Positions 23,591-34,959 of a DNA stretch of 64,000 nucleotides are shown here, piece after piece; within the stretch, counting starts at the first letter, position 1; each line of letters begins with the position of its first letter. The translations under genes were made by a program, and so were the position numbers. This DNA comes from Cyrtodaria siliqua. Lineage: Eukaryota > Mollusca > Bivalvia > Adapedonta > Hiatellidae. The notes under the pieces were generated by a model. The model was not told the origin of the DNA and ran no database searches. It was given only the letters and a program-made list of their open reading frames with translations. The stretch covers positions 496,001 to 560,000 of the forward strand of contig JAWPHD010000135.1 in assembly GCA_037043455.1 (NCBI GenBank), given 5' to 3'.

Positions 23591-24323
23591 TATTTAGCTC
23601 TACCGGTTGTACTGGACGTCGGGCAGTAGAGCTTGTGAAATGGCGAATTACCCTTCATCCATCGGTACGTCGTCCTTCCGTAAAATTAAACAGCGTTAAA
23701 ACGATAGTGCTTCATTGTTCATTCGATGAACTATTGGTTATAGCAATAAACGCTTGGCAAAATTGAAAAACAGCCAGTCTTATTGAGATCGAAGTAGTAA
23801 AACTAGAGTTATGGCCTTTGATTTAGTTAAATATGCTGCTAATGTTTCTTCATATAACCTTCATCTGTCAAATGCATCTATAAGTGCTCTGACAAGTTCG
23901 AAATCCAGCCATATCGAATTGGTAACACCAGAGTTTTGGCCCTTAATTTAGTTAAATTGTTATATTGCAGCAGACAACAGAGTCCTCATTTTTCATCCGA
24001 TCTTTACCATGATTGTTGATATAAATTAAAACTTGGACAATACTCCAATCAGAAGTAGGCTAATACAAATAACATTTACTTATTGTTCATAATTTGTTAC
24101 TTTACATTAAAGGCATGATTATTAGTAACTCGTGTACAGGCCAAAATGAAAATTATGCTTTGATATGAATTATTGAATGTCATATGTTAATGTGCAATAC
24201 TATCGTCTCCTATAATTATTTTAGAATTGTGTTTACAATTTATGTTTTATGTATGAAATAATGTATATATGTATGCATATTTGATTGTAAACACTGAGAC
24301 GCAAATAAACTATTAAACCAATT
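23590..24323 (+). repeat. hairpin-headed repeat array with LINE-like 3' end
   Basis: It starts with a stem AGCTCTAC (23,596) / GTAGAGCT (23,626). It then repeats modules with GAGTTATGGCCTTTGATTTAGTTAAAT and CGATCTTTACCATGATTGTTGAT, the word set of 8,667-9,330. The end (24,297-24,322) reads GACGCAAATAAACTATTAAACC, close to the 3' ends of the two LINEs at 60.4 and 63.98 kb. Either a truncated LINE end adjoins the array, or the array borrows a LINE tail for mobility. Confidence 0.45.
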
Positions 24324-25137
24324 TGATATAATTGATTTCAGTCTTATTTTAGATTTCTTAAAATAAATCAGACTGTATAATTCAATGTATTATGTCATGT
24401 TTGTATTTCTTTTTTACACGCCCGATGACGGGCATCTGTTACTCTGCATATTAGATAATTAATATACTATATCGAACCTTATTTGTAAATAGTTTTAACA
24501 ATATATTTTATTATTTATTATTCATCATTTTTGCTCACAATATGAACTATTTATGTGCCGACGTGCCATATCACACCATTACTGTATACATTCATTCTCT
24601 GCAACAAACCCGTTTTATGGATATATGCAAGATATCCGTTTTCAATCTCATTAAAATCATTCCTAATTACGCTTCGATACTCTGCGCGATCTGACAACTC
24701 TACCTTGGAGATCACGTCCGATCGACCTTTCATCTAATCAATATTCCCGAGACGATCAGCTAAATTTAACCAATGAAATCGCGCGTTTTATATTCAGATG
24801 ATGTTCGAGAGAACTGAACGAAGGAAACTCCACATAAAACACATATATCCGAAAAACATAAAGTCGCCGTGAATTAATGCTGTGGATTTAAATTTAAAGA
24901 AATGCACTAAATGGCATGTTTTACAGCAAGAATACGAAGAAATCATAGTAATTCTTTTTAAAAAAATCGGAACATTATTCTACCGAGATAATTAAATTGC
25001 AACATTAGGTTTTCTATATAGTACCTATCAATACATTTGGCCCGGTAGAGCAGACAATTATTAGTATCCACTAGTTATAGTGTAATGTCACTTTGGGTTA
25101 CTATTTCAACCCTACGAAACAGTACCGTAATTTTTTC
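24324..25137. other. non-coding, nothing recognised
   Basis: AT-rich sequence. Both strands show a 60-codon open frame over the same bases (24,551-24,737), which is not evidence of coding. Confidence 0.45.
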
Positions 25138-25545
25138 TAGTACGGAAAGACAGTAGTGGATAAAGATTCATGAACGGGACGTTCAATTTGGTATTACATA
25201 AGTTGCTATCTCTTGGATGAATACTAATATGTACTTATAAATCTGGTGTTAATGTCTACGTCACGTTTACCCCGCATGCGCAGACAATGTTAGAGACATT
25301 TTGAGCGGACGCCATTTTTATTGCAGCACAGTTGAATATCGTTGGCATTTCGATTGCGGATATTAAACGAAATGCATTAGAGCTGGAGAGTAACGGTTGT
25401 CCAAAAGTTCGCGACGAAAGGTAGGTACGTGTATATGTTGTGAGTTTGGAGATGATGTATTGGTTAAATGTATTTTTGTCTCAAGCGCTATCGAGAGCTC
25501 TCGACTCCTGTGCTGTGGTCAGCGATTTTGTCAATTTAGGAAGCC
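25138..25545 (+). repeat. duplicated promoter-like module, copy 1
   Basis: About 370-400 bp shared at above 90% with 29,033-29,400, and discontinuously to about 29,650. It contains a CpG-bearing word GCATGCGCAG (NRF1-like), GGACGCCATTTTTATTG (YY1-like) and a conserved splice-donor-like CGAAAGGTAGGTAC at about 25,417. The layout looks like a TATA-less promoter with a first exon, either of a gene or of a mobile element. No coding exon that would follow it is recognised. Confidence 0.6.
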
Positions 25546-26844
25546 GGCATTAATTTTGGCGTGTTTGAGGAAGTATTCACGGCTGTTTGAGTTTAGGTGA
25601 AAGGTAAGTAGATGTGATATTCTGTTATTGTGACGGTTGTAAATTTAGTAATGCGAAGAAAGGTTTGGGCGCCTGTGAAGATAATTGTTTGTTTTGTTAG
25701 TTGTATGCGAGTGCGCATGCGTCGAGTAAGTAGGGTTTGATCTGTCACTCATGTTTGTTGTGGAAGATCTGTCACTCACGTTTGTTAGCCCTTTATCAAA
25801 CTCGCAGTACATTCTGATTACCACAATGTTGACATGGCCTTACCATCATGTACAGGGCCTTACTATATCTATCCCCATGCTTGACATACTCATCATGGCG
25901 ACATCACCTTCATCATACCCAAATGTACAGGTGCGGCACACTCTGAAGGTGCGATATGGGTAAAAATATTACTTGATATTTGGTAGAAACAACGTTGGCT
26001 ACATACTAGGCATTTCCTTAGTTTTGTTCATGAGATGTACAGCACATACTCATCATGACTACATCATAGTAAAATATAACGTTCGCTTAAAGTCGTGTGC
26101 TGAAATGAATTTGCATAGGACATTCCAGGGGTTGTGTGTTTCAGTTCAGCTGGGTTGTTGCACACATGATATAGAACTTACATGTGTATGTCAGCTGCAG
26201 GTGTCAACGTTTGTGTGTATCCTGGGCTGAAAGTCTGCATGGGTTACATTTTGCATGCTACCGCAGCCAGGCACTGCAAAGAATGCAAGCTCAAGCAGCT
26301 ATCTCCAACAAACACGTTTCTGCATATGTGAAACCGAAACATTCACAGAGTTCAATGTACGCCAACGTTCATTCCCTATCCTGCTTTCATTTCAGTCGGA
26401 CAGGTTCCCGCTACATTGCCTTTTACGGAAACCGGCATAGCTGTGATTCGACACATGTAAGGGACACAAGCCAACAACAAAATGTAAGTGTCAAATGTAA
26501 ACACGGAGGCTGCAACGTTATCTTTGATTGTGTTGGTTGCAGTTTTGTATAAGTACCTGTTGCTGTAAATGACTCCACTTGGTAGTACCAATGGTGTTGT
26601 CTGTCACTTATGTGCCACATTCCCAAAGGTTATTATGATACATGGGATTAGTTTGTCAGCGTTCTGTTGGTCCGTCTCAAAAGAAGAAGCTGACTTTAAC
26701 TTCTATGTCCTGTCATATTACTCCATCAGCGCTACAATACAGCGAAGAACTGTCTCATGTCCTTACAGAAATAACAGTTGACGGTCACACTGACGGTCAT
26801 GATGTGGTTTAGCAACTGCTTTCCTTTCCTACTACACCATACCC
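25546..26844. other. uncharacterised segment between duplicated modules
   Basis: Less AT-rich than its surroundings, with another NRF1-like TGCGCATGCGTC near 25,708. Several 60-120-codon frames occur on both strands; none has a recognisable domain. Confidence 0.4.
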
Positions 26845-26891
26845 TTGGTTATATTTGTCCAGTTTTGCGATAATTTCCCATCCAAATCCAC

Positions 26892-27203
26892 ATGCAATCT
26901 GCCATCGCCACGGCCGTTTCTCAATGGAAGTCACAAATCCCGGCGATCACACCGCATGTTGTCACCTGCAATGGCGCGTTGCTTCCCCACAAGCGTAGAT
27001 TTTGTATATATTGCAAAATGTGGTTTCAAAAGACAGCAATGTCTGACTGTGTGTGTGAAGTTTGCTGGGGAAAGGAGCAAGGATGTAAGAAAATTTATAA
27101 GAAATATAATCCTCATTTTCAGTATAATAAACAAATACAACTTCAATTTCCAGTATATGAAATACTACTTGAACCTTATGTTCTGTCACCGCGAAGTCGG
27201 TAA
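26892..27203 (+). pseudogene. Cys-rich fragment, possibly PiggyBac-type C-terminus
   Basis: A 103-codon frame contains KRRFCIYCK, then CVCEVC and GCKKIYKKY. The CxxC, CxxC, C-x(2)-xY order resembles the zinc-binding tail of PiggyBac-type (DDE_Tnp_1_7) transposases, which usually reads CxxC...CxxC...PCFxxYH. The expected Pro-Cys-Phe and terminal His are missing, and the catalytic core was not found upstream. Chance similarity is possible. Confidence 0.25.
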
Positions 27204-27239
27204 TAGGAGACGCCATATCACAGTGGTGAATATATAATC

Positions 27240-28610
27240 CAGGCATAAGCATCTTCAAGGAAAAAGAATGAAATTGTCTTCCGCTTCAAATGTTTAATAG
27301 TGATTGCCAAATAATGCATGACATAGACTGCAAAAGTGTAAATTGATACTGAAGGTAAATCGCAGATGGCCTGCAATTGCAGCCTGTGTAAATAAAAGAA
27401 CATCACGGCGCATACTGTGACGATGGTCAGATTTTATTTAGGGTGTACTGTCCGCTGGAAAAATGACTAATTAACCGCTAACCAATGACAATCCAGTAGC
27501 CAGAAATGTAACAGTTGAAACACTCACATCATAATAGTCTGCATCAGCACAACTCTTCATGCAGTTAGAACACACTCATTACATTAAGAACACAATGATC
27601 GGCAATAACAGGCATTACATTACGCAGTTACACCGTTTGCAGCGAATTAGATTGGTCGTGAGCCAATCAAGGCAGCCATGTATAGTGTGAAACACTGTTG
27701 TGGAGGGAGCCCTTGTTCTTTCGTAAATGTGCATTTGCTTGCTGCGTGGAATGAAGCATACACGAGCGATATACAAGCACAGTGGAAAAATAGGTGCGTT
27801 CTCAGGCCAAAAAACAATACCTGTGTCTACATCGGCTCGACTGTCTGTGTTTTTTAGGAGCCTTTTTCCGCCGTTGTTATTACAATATGTTGTAGTAAAC
27901 TGAATCATAGACAAACTTTTAGCTGTACCATCAACTTGTGTGGGGTGTGAGAGATAAATACATGTACAACCTCACAATATATTGCTGCTGCAAAAAGAAA
28001 AGGAAACTGCATACCTACCGACTTACTTCTTAAGAGCTTGCAATAAGGAACACACCTACCTGTTTTTCTTGGCCTCATTGTTCCAAATTGAATTTCCATC
28101 GGTCAAAAACCATGTGTACGTGTCTATTGCAAATCCTGCACCATGATGTTGGCTCCTGTTCACATTTAGACCGAAATAAATTAATTTCCCATACCCTGGT
28201 TACCCTGCACATGTTCACATGCTCACATTGAATGGCACACACTTATGGAAGCAAGATCATTCCTGTCTCACGTGTGACACACTTCAACATGTACACCCTT
28301 GCAACTACTTCCATTCTGCAGATATACTTCTCCCCATGCTAAATATCTCCTGCACATGTTCATACAAGCACGTCTGTACAAATAGTTTCTGTAGGCACTA
28401 GTCCAGGACTAGTCACCCTGTCAGAAGTGGCTAGTCCCAAGAAGGAAGTGTGGCTAGTCCCAAAGAATTGGACACAAGTCCGGATTTCGCTTTCTCATTA
28501 TGTTAGAACTGCGTCTTGCATACTCATTACAATTCCTTATACACAATAAATGAAACAATCCTTACTTACTCTTCAGAGATTTAATTTATGTTTGAGTGGC
28601 AAATATTGTA
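27240..28610. other. non-coding, nothing recognised
   Basis: Mixed-composition sequence with scattered short frames on both strands. A direct repeat GGCTAGTCCCAA occurs at about 28,431 and 28,452 beside a CTAGTCCAGGACTAG palindrome (28,398). Confidence 0.4.
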
Positions 28611-29032
28611 GACTGCCATTGGGTGAAACAGTAGAAAGTCTAGTTGATCCTAGCAAAAATTCATGTTGATGTGAAATCCAAGATGGCCGCCAAAGCTAAA
28701 AATGAAATTTTAAAATACAATTTTGCAGCGAATACTTCTTGAAAACTATAAGTTATATTGATATGGGACTTTTTCTAAAATGATCAGCATGACATGATGT
28801 TGATCCTTGTCAAAAATCGTTTTGATTCAACGTTAAACATGGCTGCCAGCGGCCATCTTTGTTTACATAGAGTTATATAGTAAAAACTTGTAGCGACTAC
28901 TCCTCTGAAACTACTTGACGGATTGTCATGAAACTTTACAGGAATGTTGCTCTTGATGTGTAATTGATCCTAGCAAAATTTCAGATATGCCAGAAATTCA
29001 AGATGGCCGTCACAGCTACAAATAGATTTTTA
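28611..29032 (+). repeat. 320-bp-family repeat, single unit
   Basis: One and a part unit of the family tandemly arrayed at 38,861-40,010. Shared words are TTGATCCTAGCAAAATTTCA, CAAGATGGCCG, CTTCTTGAAAACTATAAGT, ATGATCAGCATGACATGATG and GGCCATCTTTGTTTACATAG. It directly abuts copy 2 of the promoter-like module. Confidence 0.8.
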
Positions 29033-29650
29033 AGTACGGAAAGACATTAGTGGATAAAGACTCATGAACGGGACATTGAATTTGGTATTACATAAGTTGC
29101 TATCTCTTGGATGAATACTAATATGTACATATAAATCTGGTGTTAATTTCTACGTTATATTTACCGCACATGCGCAGACAATCTTAGAGACATTTTGAGG
29201 ACGCCATTTTTATTGCAGCACAGTTGAATATCGTCAGCATTTCGATTGAGGATATTAAACGAATTGCATTAGAGCTCGTGAGTAACGGTTGTCCAAAAGT
29301 TCGCGACGAAAGGTAGGTACATGTATATGTTGTGAGTTTTGAGATGATGTATTGGTTAAATGTATTTTTGTCTCAAGCGCTCTCGACTGCCTGTGCCGTG
29401 GTCAGTCGCGATCGACTGACTCAGTGACTGTCAGTCGTGATAAACTTGAAAATGCAGAATGTGTGTGTACAGTTTTGAAAATCTGGTTATACTTGGACGG
29501 TTTAGGGGAATGTTTGATGTTGTTGGTGTGTGTATGAAGAATTATTTTACAAATGTGATGTATAAACTTGTGATCTAGGCCAACTGATGTTGTTGTTTTT
29601 TGTTAGTACGCATGCGCGTCAGGCGATTTTGTCAGTTAGGAAGCATAGGT
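29033..29650 (+). repeat. duplicated promoter-like module, copy 2
   Basis: Direct repeat of 25,138-25,545. The first 370 bp align almost base for base. Homology is then interrupted by about 230 bp (29,403-29,620) with CGATCGACTGACTCAGTGACTG-type short repeats and resumes at CGATTTTGTCAGTTAGGAAGC. The donor-like CGAAAGGTAGGTAC is kept. Confidence 0.65.
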
Positions 29651-29780
29651 GCCAGGGAGGCTATCAACAAAAGCTCTGTAAATTAGTTTGACCAAAGACA
29701 CAAGCTATCCGAAAAACTACTTGAGAAGTTCTGAAAAGCCTCCTCCAAAAAGTCGAAAATTTTGTCAACAAACTATATTA

Positions 29781-29991
29781 TATATACAAGGTATGACAGC
29801 GGCCATTTTAGCCGGGGCGGAATTACGTAATAATCCCATAATTCATAGACTGTTTACCCTCATTCGTAACTGTCATTGCAGGGAATCAGTGGTACCTACA
29901 CAAATCAGCGTTACGTTGTACAATCGGGTACCAATACATTATTACGCAATTCCGCCCCAGCTAAAATGGCCGCTGTCATACCTTGTATATA
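29781..29991. mobile_element. 211-bp MITE with 50-bp inverted ends
   Basis: Left arm 29,781-29,830 and right arm 29,942-29,991 are reverse complements with two mismatches over 50 bases. Shared words are ACAAGGTATGACAGCGGCCA and GGGGCGGAATT. Both ends sit in TATATA, so a TA or TATA target duplication is likely (mariner-like), but the superfamily is not certain. No coding capacity. The near-identity of the arms suggests a fairly recent element. Confidence 0.85.
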
Positions 29992-30800
29992 AGGTATTCT
30001 AAGTATTCGGATATGCACAGGTACGTATTTTGTCTTGTGCACTGCAATAGCAGCAATTGGACAGGGAACTAGAATTTTCCTTTATCCACTTATTGTGTGT
30101 CAGACTGGAAATATAACCCAAAGCAGAGAATGTTGGGCTGCTGTTAATTATATCAAATATTCTCTCCTTTCAGCAGGACTCGTACTAGTCCTAGCAGTGT
30201 TGGTGAAGCCTGTTGATTTTGTTGAAAAAAGCGGTTCCCTCCAGCGAGAACTTGTTGAAACCTGCCACCTGACTTCGGTATGTTGCAAGTGATTCAATTT
30301 TGTTGCTTATATATATATATTTCATGTGTTCATGTTGTTTTGCCTCTTTGCCAAATTCGCAGTCGGCCGTGGCGAGTAAAAAATGGTCTGGACGGCCAAA
30401 ATTTGAATTCCATGCGGCCATGTGGCAATCAAAAATATTCAATAAAAGAAAATGAAAATGGGTAATCATTGGACACAAGCATTAAATTTCGAGGACTTTG
30501 CCTGATAGATTTTGCTTTTGTGCTGTGAACTACATACTTTTGGCTGGAAAGAAACCCGGAAACCCTTAACAAAATAACAACGAAGCAAGTGTTTTCTTGC
30601 ATTTTTCCAATTTCGCTAAATAAACAGAGTTGTGAGTATTTACTGCATTTAATCGTTTAATCAACTATGTAAGAACAATTGCCTTTTTGTTCTGTTTCCT
30701 AGTAAATCGTTTCTCGGACGATTGGTTAATGGAGTTCCCTCGTCTGGATTCCAATTTCTCCCGTCGAAACGAGCAGCAAATCAACAAGCCCGTTGGGCTT
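29992..30800. other. non-coding, nothing firm
   Basis: An 85-codon plus-strand frame (30,035-30,292) includes a hydrophobic stretch around LLSAGLVLVLAVLV but lacks any other support. Confidence 0.35.
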
Positions 30801-31064
30801 GTGTTCTTGGATATTGGGCAAGCCTGGCAGGCATTTTAGCATTGTCGGGATTGTGCTAATTTTGTCGACTGCTTTGCGCTTCGACTGTTAATTTAAACTT
30901 AGATATCCATGAGTACAAGTAACATTTGCTGGGTGTTCTTGGATATTGGGCAGGCCTGTCGGGCATTTTACCAGTCTCGGGATTGTGCTAATTTCGTCGG
31001 CTGCTTTGCGCGTCGAATGTTAATTTAAACTTAGATGTCCATGAGTACAAGTAACATTTGCTGG
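30801..31064 (+). repeat. 132-bp tandem duplication (two copies)
   Basis: Units 30,801-30,932 and 30,933-31,064, both starting GTGTTCTTGGATATTGGGCA and ending AGTACAAGTAACATTTGCTG, differ at only about ten positions. This is a simple unequal exchange or slippage product. Confidence 0.9.
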
Positions 31065-31665
31065 TATGTAATCAACTTTTCAACAGACAAGGCAGTGTTT
31101 ATTTTACACATGATCATAAATTCGTGTTATAAATTGAAGGGGATATCATTCGGTTTCACTTCTGGTTCTTTGGTATTCTAAAATGCGACGCCTTTTGATT
31201 GCTAAAATGCGGTGCTTTTAGAAATCATCAATAATAAGGCTGTGAATGATGTTGATAGAAAAGGTGTCATACATTAATTATAAAAGTGTATGTCAACATG
31301 AAATATTTCTTACACAATAAGACATTGATTTACAAATATATCTGATATTTTATACTGCTTTAATACAATAGTTTACATACGCAGTTGTGATTATTTATAA
31401 AACAAGTCAGTAACACTACTATTTACAAGTAAATACATAACTTGCACTTAGAAGCCTTAATTTTTTGTGTGGCTGTACATGTTACACAAACGGATAATGA
31501 GTCGGACTCGTGCAAGTGTAAACGAACTTTGAGTTGTCGAATGCAATATTTGTTTGTTTGATTGTGTCTTTGTTTTAAAATAAACACTTCCATAGATTAA
31601 AAATACCTCATCAGCTCTAAAGGTTTTACAGAGTTTTCTTTCACACACTGGTAACATTTAGTTAG
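31065..31665. other. non-coding, nothing recognised
   Basis: AT-rich sequence without a coding signal. Confidence 0.45.
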
Positions 31666-31673
31666 TATACGTA

Positions 31674-32582
31674 CAGTTGCTGCAACGCGGATTACGACTA
31701 ATCCCACTCATCGCGGCGATTTTATCTCACCGCGGACACACTGATTTTGTCCCCGCGATCCGCGGATAGCTCACTCATCGCGGGGATAATACATTTTTTC
31801 CACCGCGACACAATCACCGCGATTCACCGTGATCTGTTTTAATTTGCACACCGCTTTACCCGGTGTGAAATCGCAGGCCATCGTCGCGATTTATCTTCAG
31901 TATCAATGTACAATTGTGCAGTCAATTTAATGCATTGTTATTCAATAACTATTAAAAACCCGAAGCAGAAGACAATTTTATTTCTGTTTTCGGAAAATTC
32001 AAATGCCCGGATAATGTATACTGGGTCACGATAGTTATATGGCGGTTCCTATTACCGACTTTGCGGTGATCAAACATAAAATTATGTATATAATTATACT
32101 GGAAATTAGAATTATATTTTTAATTAATCGTTATTTTCACATATTTTACTATTCTGCTGTTGGTTATTAATACATCGATGGGTTCTTTAGTCAGAAATAA
32201 TCCGAAAAATTGTAAAGAATTCCGGGTCATAAGCCCGTTATTAGTGCCGCCTTGTTAATAGGTACACACATCGCAAAGGGTTGTGGGTAGCCAATTTATG
32301 TCCGGTGAAGAGAAATGCGACTTTTGGACAACAAAAACGAAAAACACACGTTATTAAATGCATTAAAAGTTTGAAATACGTATTGCTTCCAAAATTGTTC
32401 ATTGTATTTATCATTTTTATTACATTTTTCATTGATCCGTGCTCTAATTTCCCCTGTGTTCCCCCACGTATCTATCACGGAGAATCGCGGTGATTTCTTT
32501 CTTTCGAGACTGGATTTTGCAATCGCGGCGATTTTTACAGTCACAGGCTGCGAAAAAGTCGTAATCCGCGTGGCAGCTACTG
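31674..32582. mobile_element. 909-bp non-autonomous hAT-like element
   Basis: Ends start CAGT(T/A)GCTGC(A/C)ACGCGG and continue ATTACGACT: 26-bp terminal inverted repeats with two mismatches. Eight bases on each side (TATACGTA at 31,666, CATATGTA at 32,583) match at six of eight. An 8-bp duplication and a CAG start are hAT hallmarks. The GC-rich subterminal zones repeat CGCGGCGATTTT/ACCGCGAT words in both orientations, as expected for transposase binding sites. The interior has no transposase. Confidence 0.7.
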
Positions 32583-32590
32583 CATATGTA

Positions 32591-33535
32591 AATATGCTTT
32601 ACGGTAACCCTCTGAATGAAGTGCCACACGCTTGCTGTTTCTATGGTAGCTAACTCAACATGCAGAAAGGAATGCATTATGTAATAACATTTATGACAGT
32701 AGTCCGTGCAGTCAATTTTGAAAAGTGTGGGATATGCAGGTGTCTATGTCATGGAATAGATAGTTGGTGTCATATGTGTACACATGCATTGTTTTGGCTC
32801 GCACAAGCCTGAGGTATTATAGGGAAGTTTGCATACTGCGTCTTCAACTGCAGGAGTAGCATGTATTTCGCGAAATATCGGGAGGCGTTTCATGAAAGTA
32901 ATGTGTTACTGGAACAGCCTGACGTCATAGCGATCCATTTCCATTTTGATTCGGCCATTCCTCCATTTTGTTTTTTTCTGTGCAGCAAGAGTGCTCCAGT
33001 GAGAGCGAAACAATTTATCATAAGTAGAATATGTGCAAGTTTACACTCTCCACTGTCATACGTGTCAATAAAGTTAGCACACATTTTTAGTTTATGAATG
33101 TTTTGTGTTGTCACGGATTGATCTACATGAAATTAGTCTTGATCATGTTCGACGCCTGATAATTTTGTAAACAAGCAAGCGTCGCAGATGATCTAGACTA
33201 CGTATTTGTTATTCATTCTGCGTGTTTAAAAATTCGAGAACAATTGGAAGGTTGTGTCTGCATAAACATTCCCTGACGTTCCTAGTCGTCGTTTGCATAT
33301 TTGGTCATTTGTAGTATCTAAACTAAAAAGAAGAACAAAATACCTAGACGGAGACGTGAGAATCATGGCTGTTGTGGTAGTCCGTGTCATTCAGACCCTG
33401 TGTATACCGAATGTGTCTAGGATATTTGTGTATGACTCATGTTCCAGGAGACCTCCAGACATATTTTTCTTGAATGTTTATCTTTCGAAACATCTTGTGC
33501 TCTTTTGTTTCCATATAATTTTGGAAACTTAACCC
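32591..33535. other. non-coding, nothing recognised
   Basis: Short overlapping frames on both strands only. Confidence 0.4.
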
Positions 33536-33778
33536 TGCGGTCGCCAAGTGTTAAGCATACTTGACTCGAGTCCCAGAAATCACGTGTATGATTTCCAGTG
33601 GGGTCACATCCCGGATTTTTCAAACAAACTCCCGCAGTATCTTACTTGGGCATTGTACTGTGAATATAGGTCATCCTTCGGAGGGATGTAAAGTAGTCTG
33701 TCCAGTGTACAGGGAGAACTATACCCTGTGCAATATCTCTCTGAACTTCTATGTTAAGCAGTGATACAAAACCAGGGC
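33536..33778 (+). mobile_element. tRNA-derived SINE with Ser/Leu-like head
   Basis: The head reads CGGTCGCCAAGTGTTAAGC (A box), has a long variable arm, and then GGGGTCACATCCCGG (B box, about 33,600), like a tRNA-Ser or tRNA-Leu that has lost one G of GTGGTTAAG. The body has CATCCTTCGGAGGGATGTAAAG and ACTATACCCTGTGCAATATCTC, words characteristic of mollusc SINE bodies. About 240 bp. Confidence 0.7.
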
Positions 33779-33797
33779 CCTATATGAATTATATAGA

Positions 33798-33957
33798 GAT
33801 TATTTAACTGCTGGGATCGATTATAGGGAAATCTTTCACAAGAGGTAGGCGTGTAGTTTTTTTCACGAACGGGCTCATGCGCGTGAGTAAAAAAAACAAA
33901 GCACGTCTACCATGAAGTAAAGGATTACCCATAGTCGATCCCAGCAGTTAAATAATC
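33798..33957. mobile_element. 160-bp foldback MITE
   Basis: A perfect 23-bp inverted end (GATTATTTAACTGCTGGGAT plus CGA) at 33,798-33,820 and 33,935-33,957. Pairing goes on inward with mismatches (AGGTAGGCGTG / CACGTCTACC), so most of the element folds into one hairpin with a loop of GGGCTCATGCGCGTGAG type. No coding capacity. Confidence 0.85.
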
Positions 33958-34666
33958 TATTTATTACATTTTAAATTACGTTTTTGCAAACAAATATTCG
34001 CTTTATTGAATGTTATTGGCGGATGATGTTGACGTCGGCAACACTTTATTAACGTCACGACTCAACGTCGCAACGTTAGTTATTATTGTGTTCTGAGTTT
34101 AGCGATAATATTAGCGATAATGAATATTCTTGCACTGAGTTCAAACACCTGGGCCTTTTTTAGCCATGTTGACATACAGAGAAAGTTGAGTGCTTCGGTG
34201 ATGCCGAATAATTAAAAATACACTAGACTGTCACTGAATACAACAATTTTGTTCCTGAAGGATTTACTTTCGAGTGAAAAAAAATAAACTTGATAACCAG
34301 TCACATTTAGCCAATCTCAATGGCTCGCTTATTTGAGAATTGACTGGAAACGGTGATGCATTCCATTTGATATTGGCCGTCTTCACGGTAATGGATAAAA
34401 TATGATATGCTGACAAAAACGGTTATTTTGCGTAATTAATTTGTTGAAAATAATTGGTACGCACCGATAAAGTAATTTAATTGTGTATTTAGCCTAATTT
34501 AGGGAGTTTTAACTGGGAATTTATGCAAATACGTTGCTTATCTGTATCTATACCAAGCCTAGTTGCATTTCCATTGTTGTGTACTAGAAACAGCCGAATA
34601 AACATCGGTTCACACTTGCCATTGTTCCAGTTTACGCTACCATGTGTACAACTAATTAGTAGGCAC
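33958..34666. other. non-coding, nothing recognised
   Basis: AT-rich sequence with no coding signal. Confidence 0.45.
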
Positions 34667-34670
34667 TTAA

Positions 34671-34955
34671 AGGGACACATGGCAATCTTGCAGTAATTGA
34701 AATGGGTGTCACAATTTATATATCCAGTATCATTTTTACTTTTACCCTGGTTACATTTAAATAAATCAAATTTTAAGTATTCACTATTTCGTCTTATTAT
34801 ACTATAAGTTTTTTAATATATTACTGGTGCAATAAGATAAAAAATAATAATATGCAAAAACAAATGGCTTAATACAATTCTTATAATTAACATTAATGAT
34901 AAAAACTAACAGGGCGCTGCTAGTTTTTGAAAACTCAAGATTGCCATGTGTTCCT
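34671..34955. mobile_element. 285-bp TTAA-flanked MITE
   Basis: 20-bp inverted ends AGGGACACATGGCAATCTTG and CAAGATTGCCATGTGTTCCT match at 19 of 20 positions. Both are bounded by TTAA (34,667-34,670 and 34,956-34,959), the target of PiggyBac-type transposases. The AT-rich interior encodes nothing. A shorter segment with TTAAAGGGATGC and TGTCCCTTTA ends (38,111-38,160) may be a degenerate relative. Confidence 0.75.
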
Positions 34956-34959
34956 TTAA

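Noticed and set aside
33536..33620. tRNA-Ser or tRNA-Leu gene
   Set aside because: A base is missing in the D-arm, the B box is altered and a SINE body follows.
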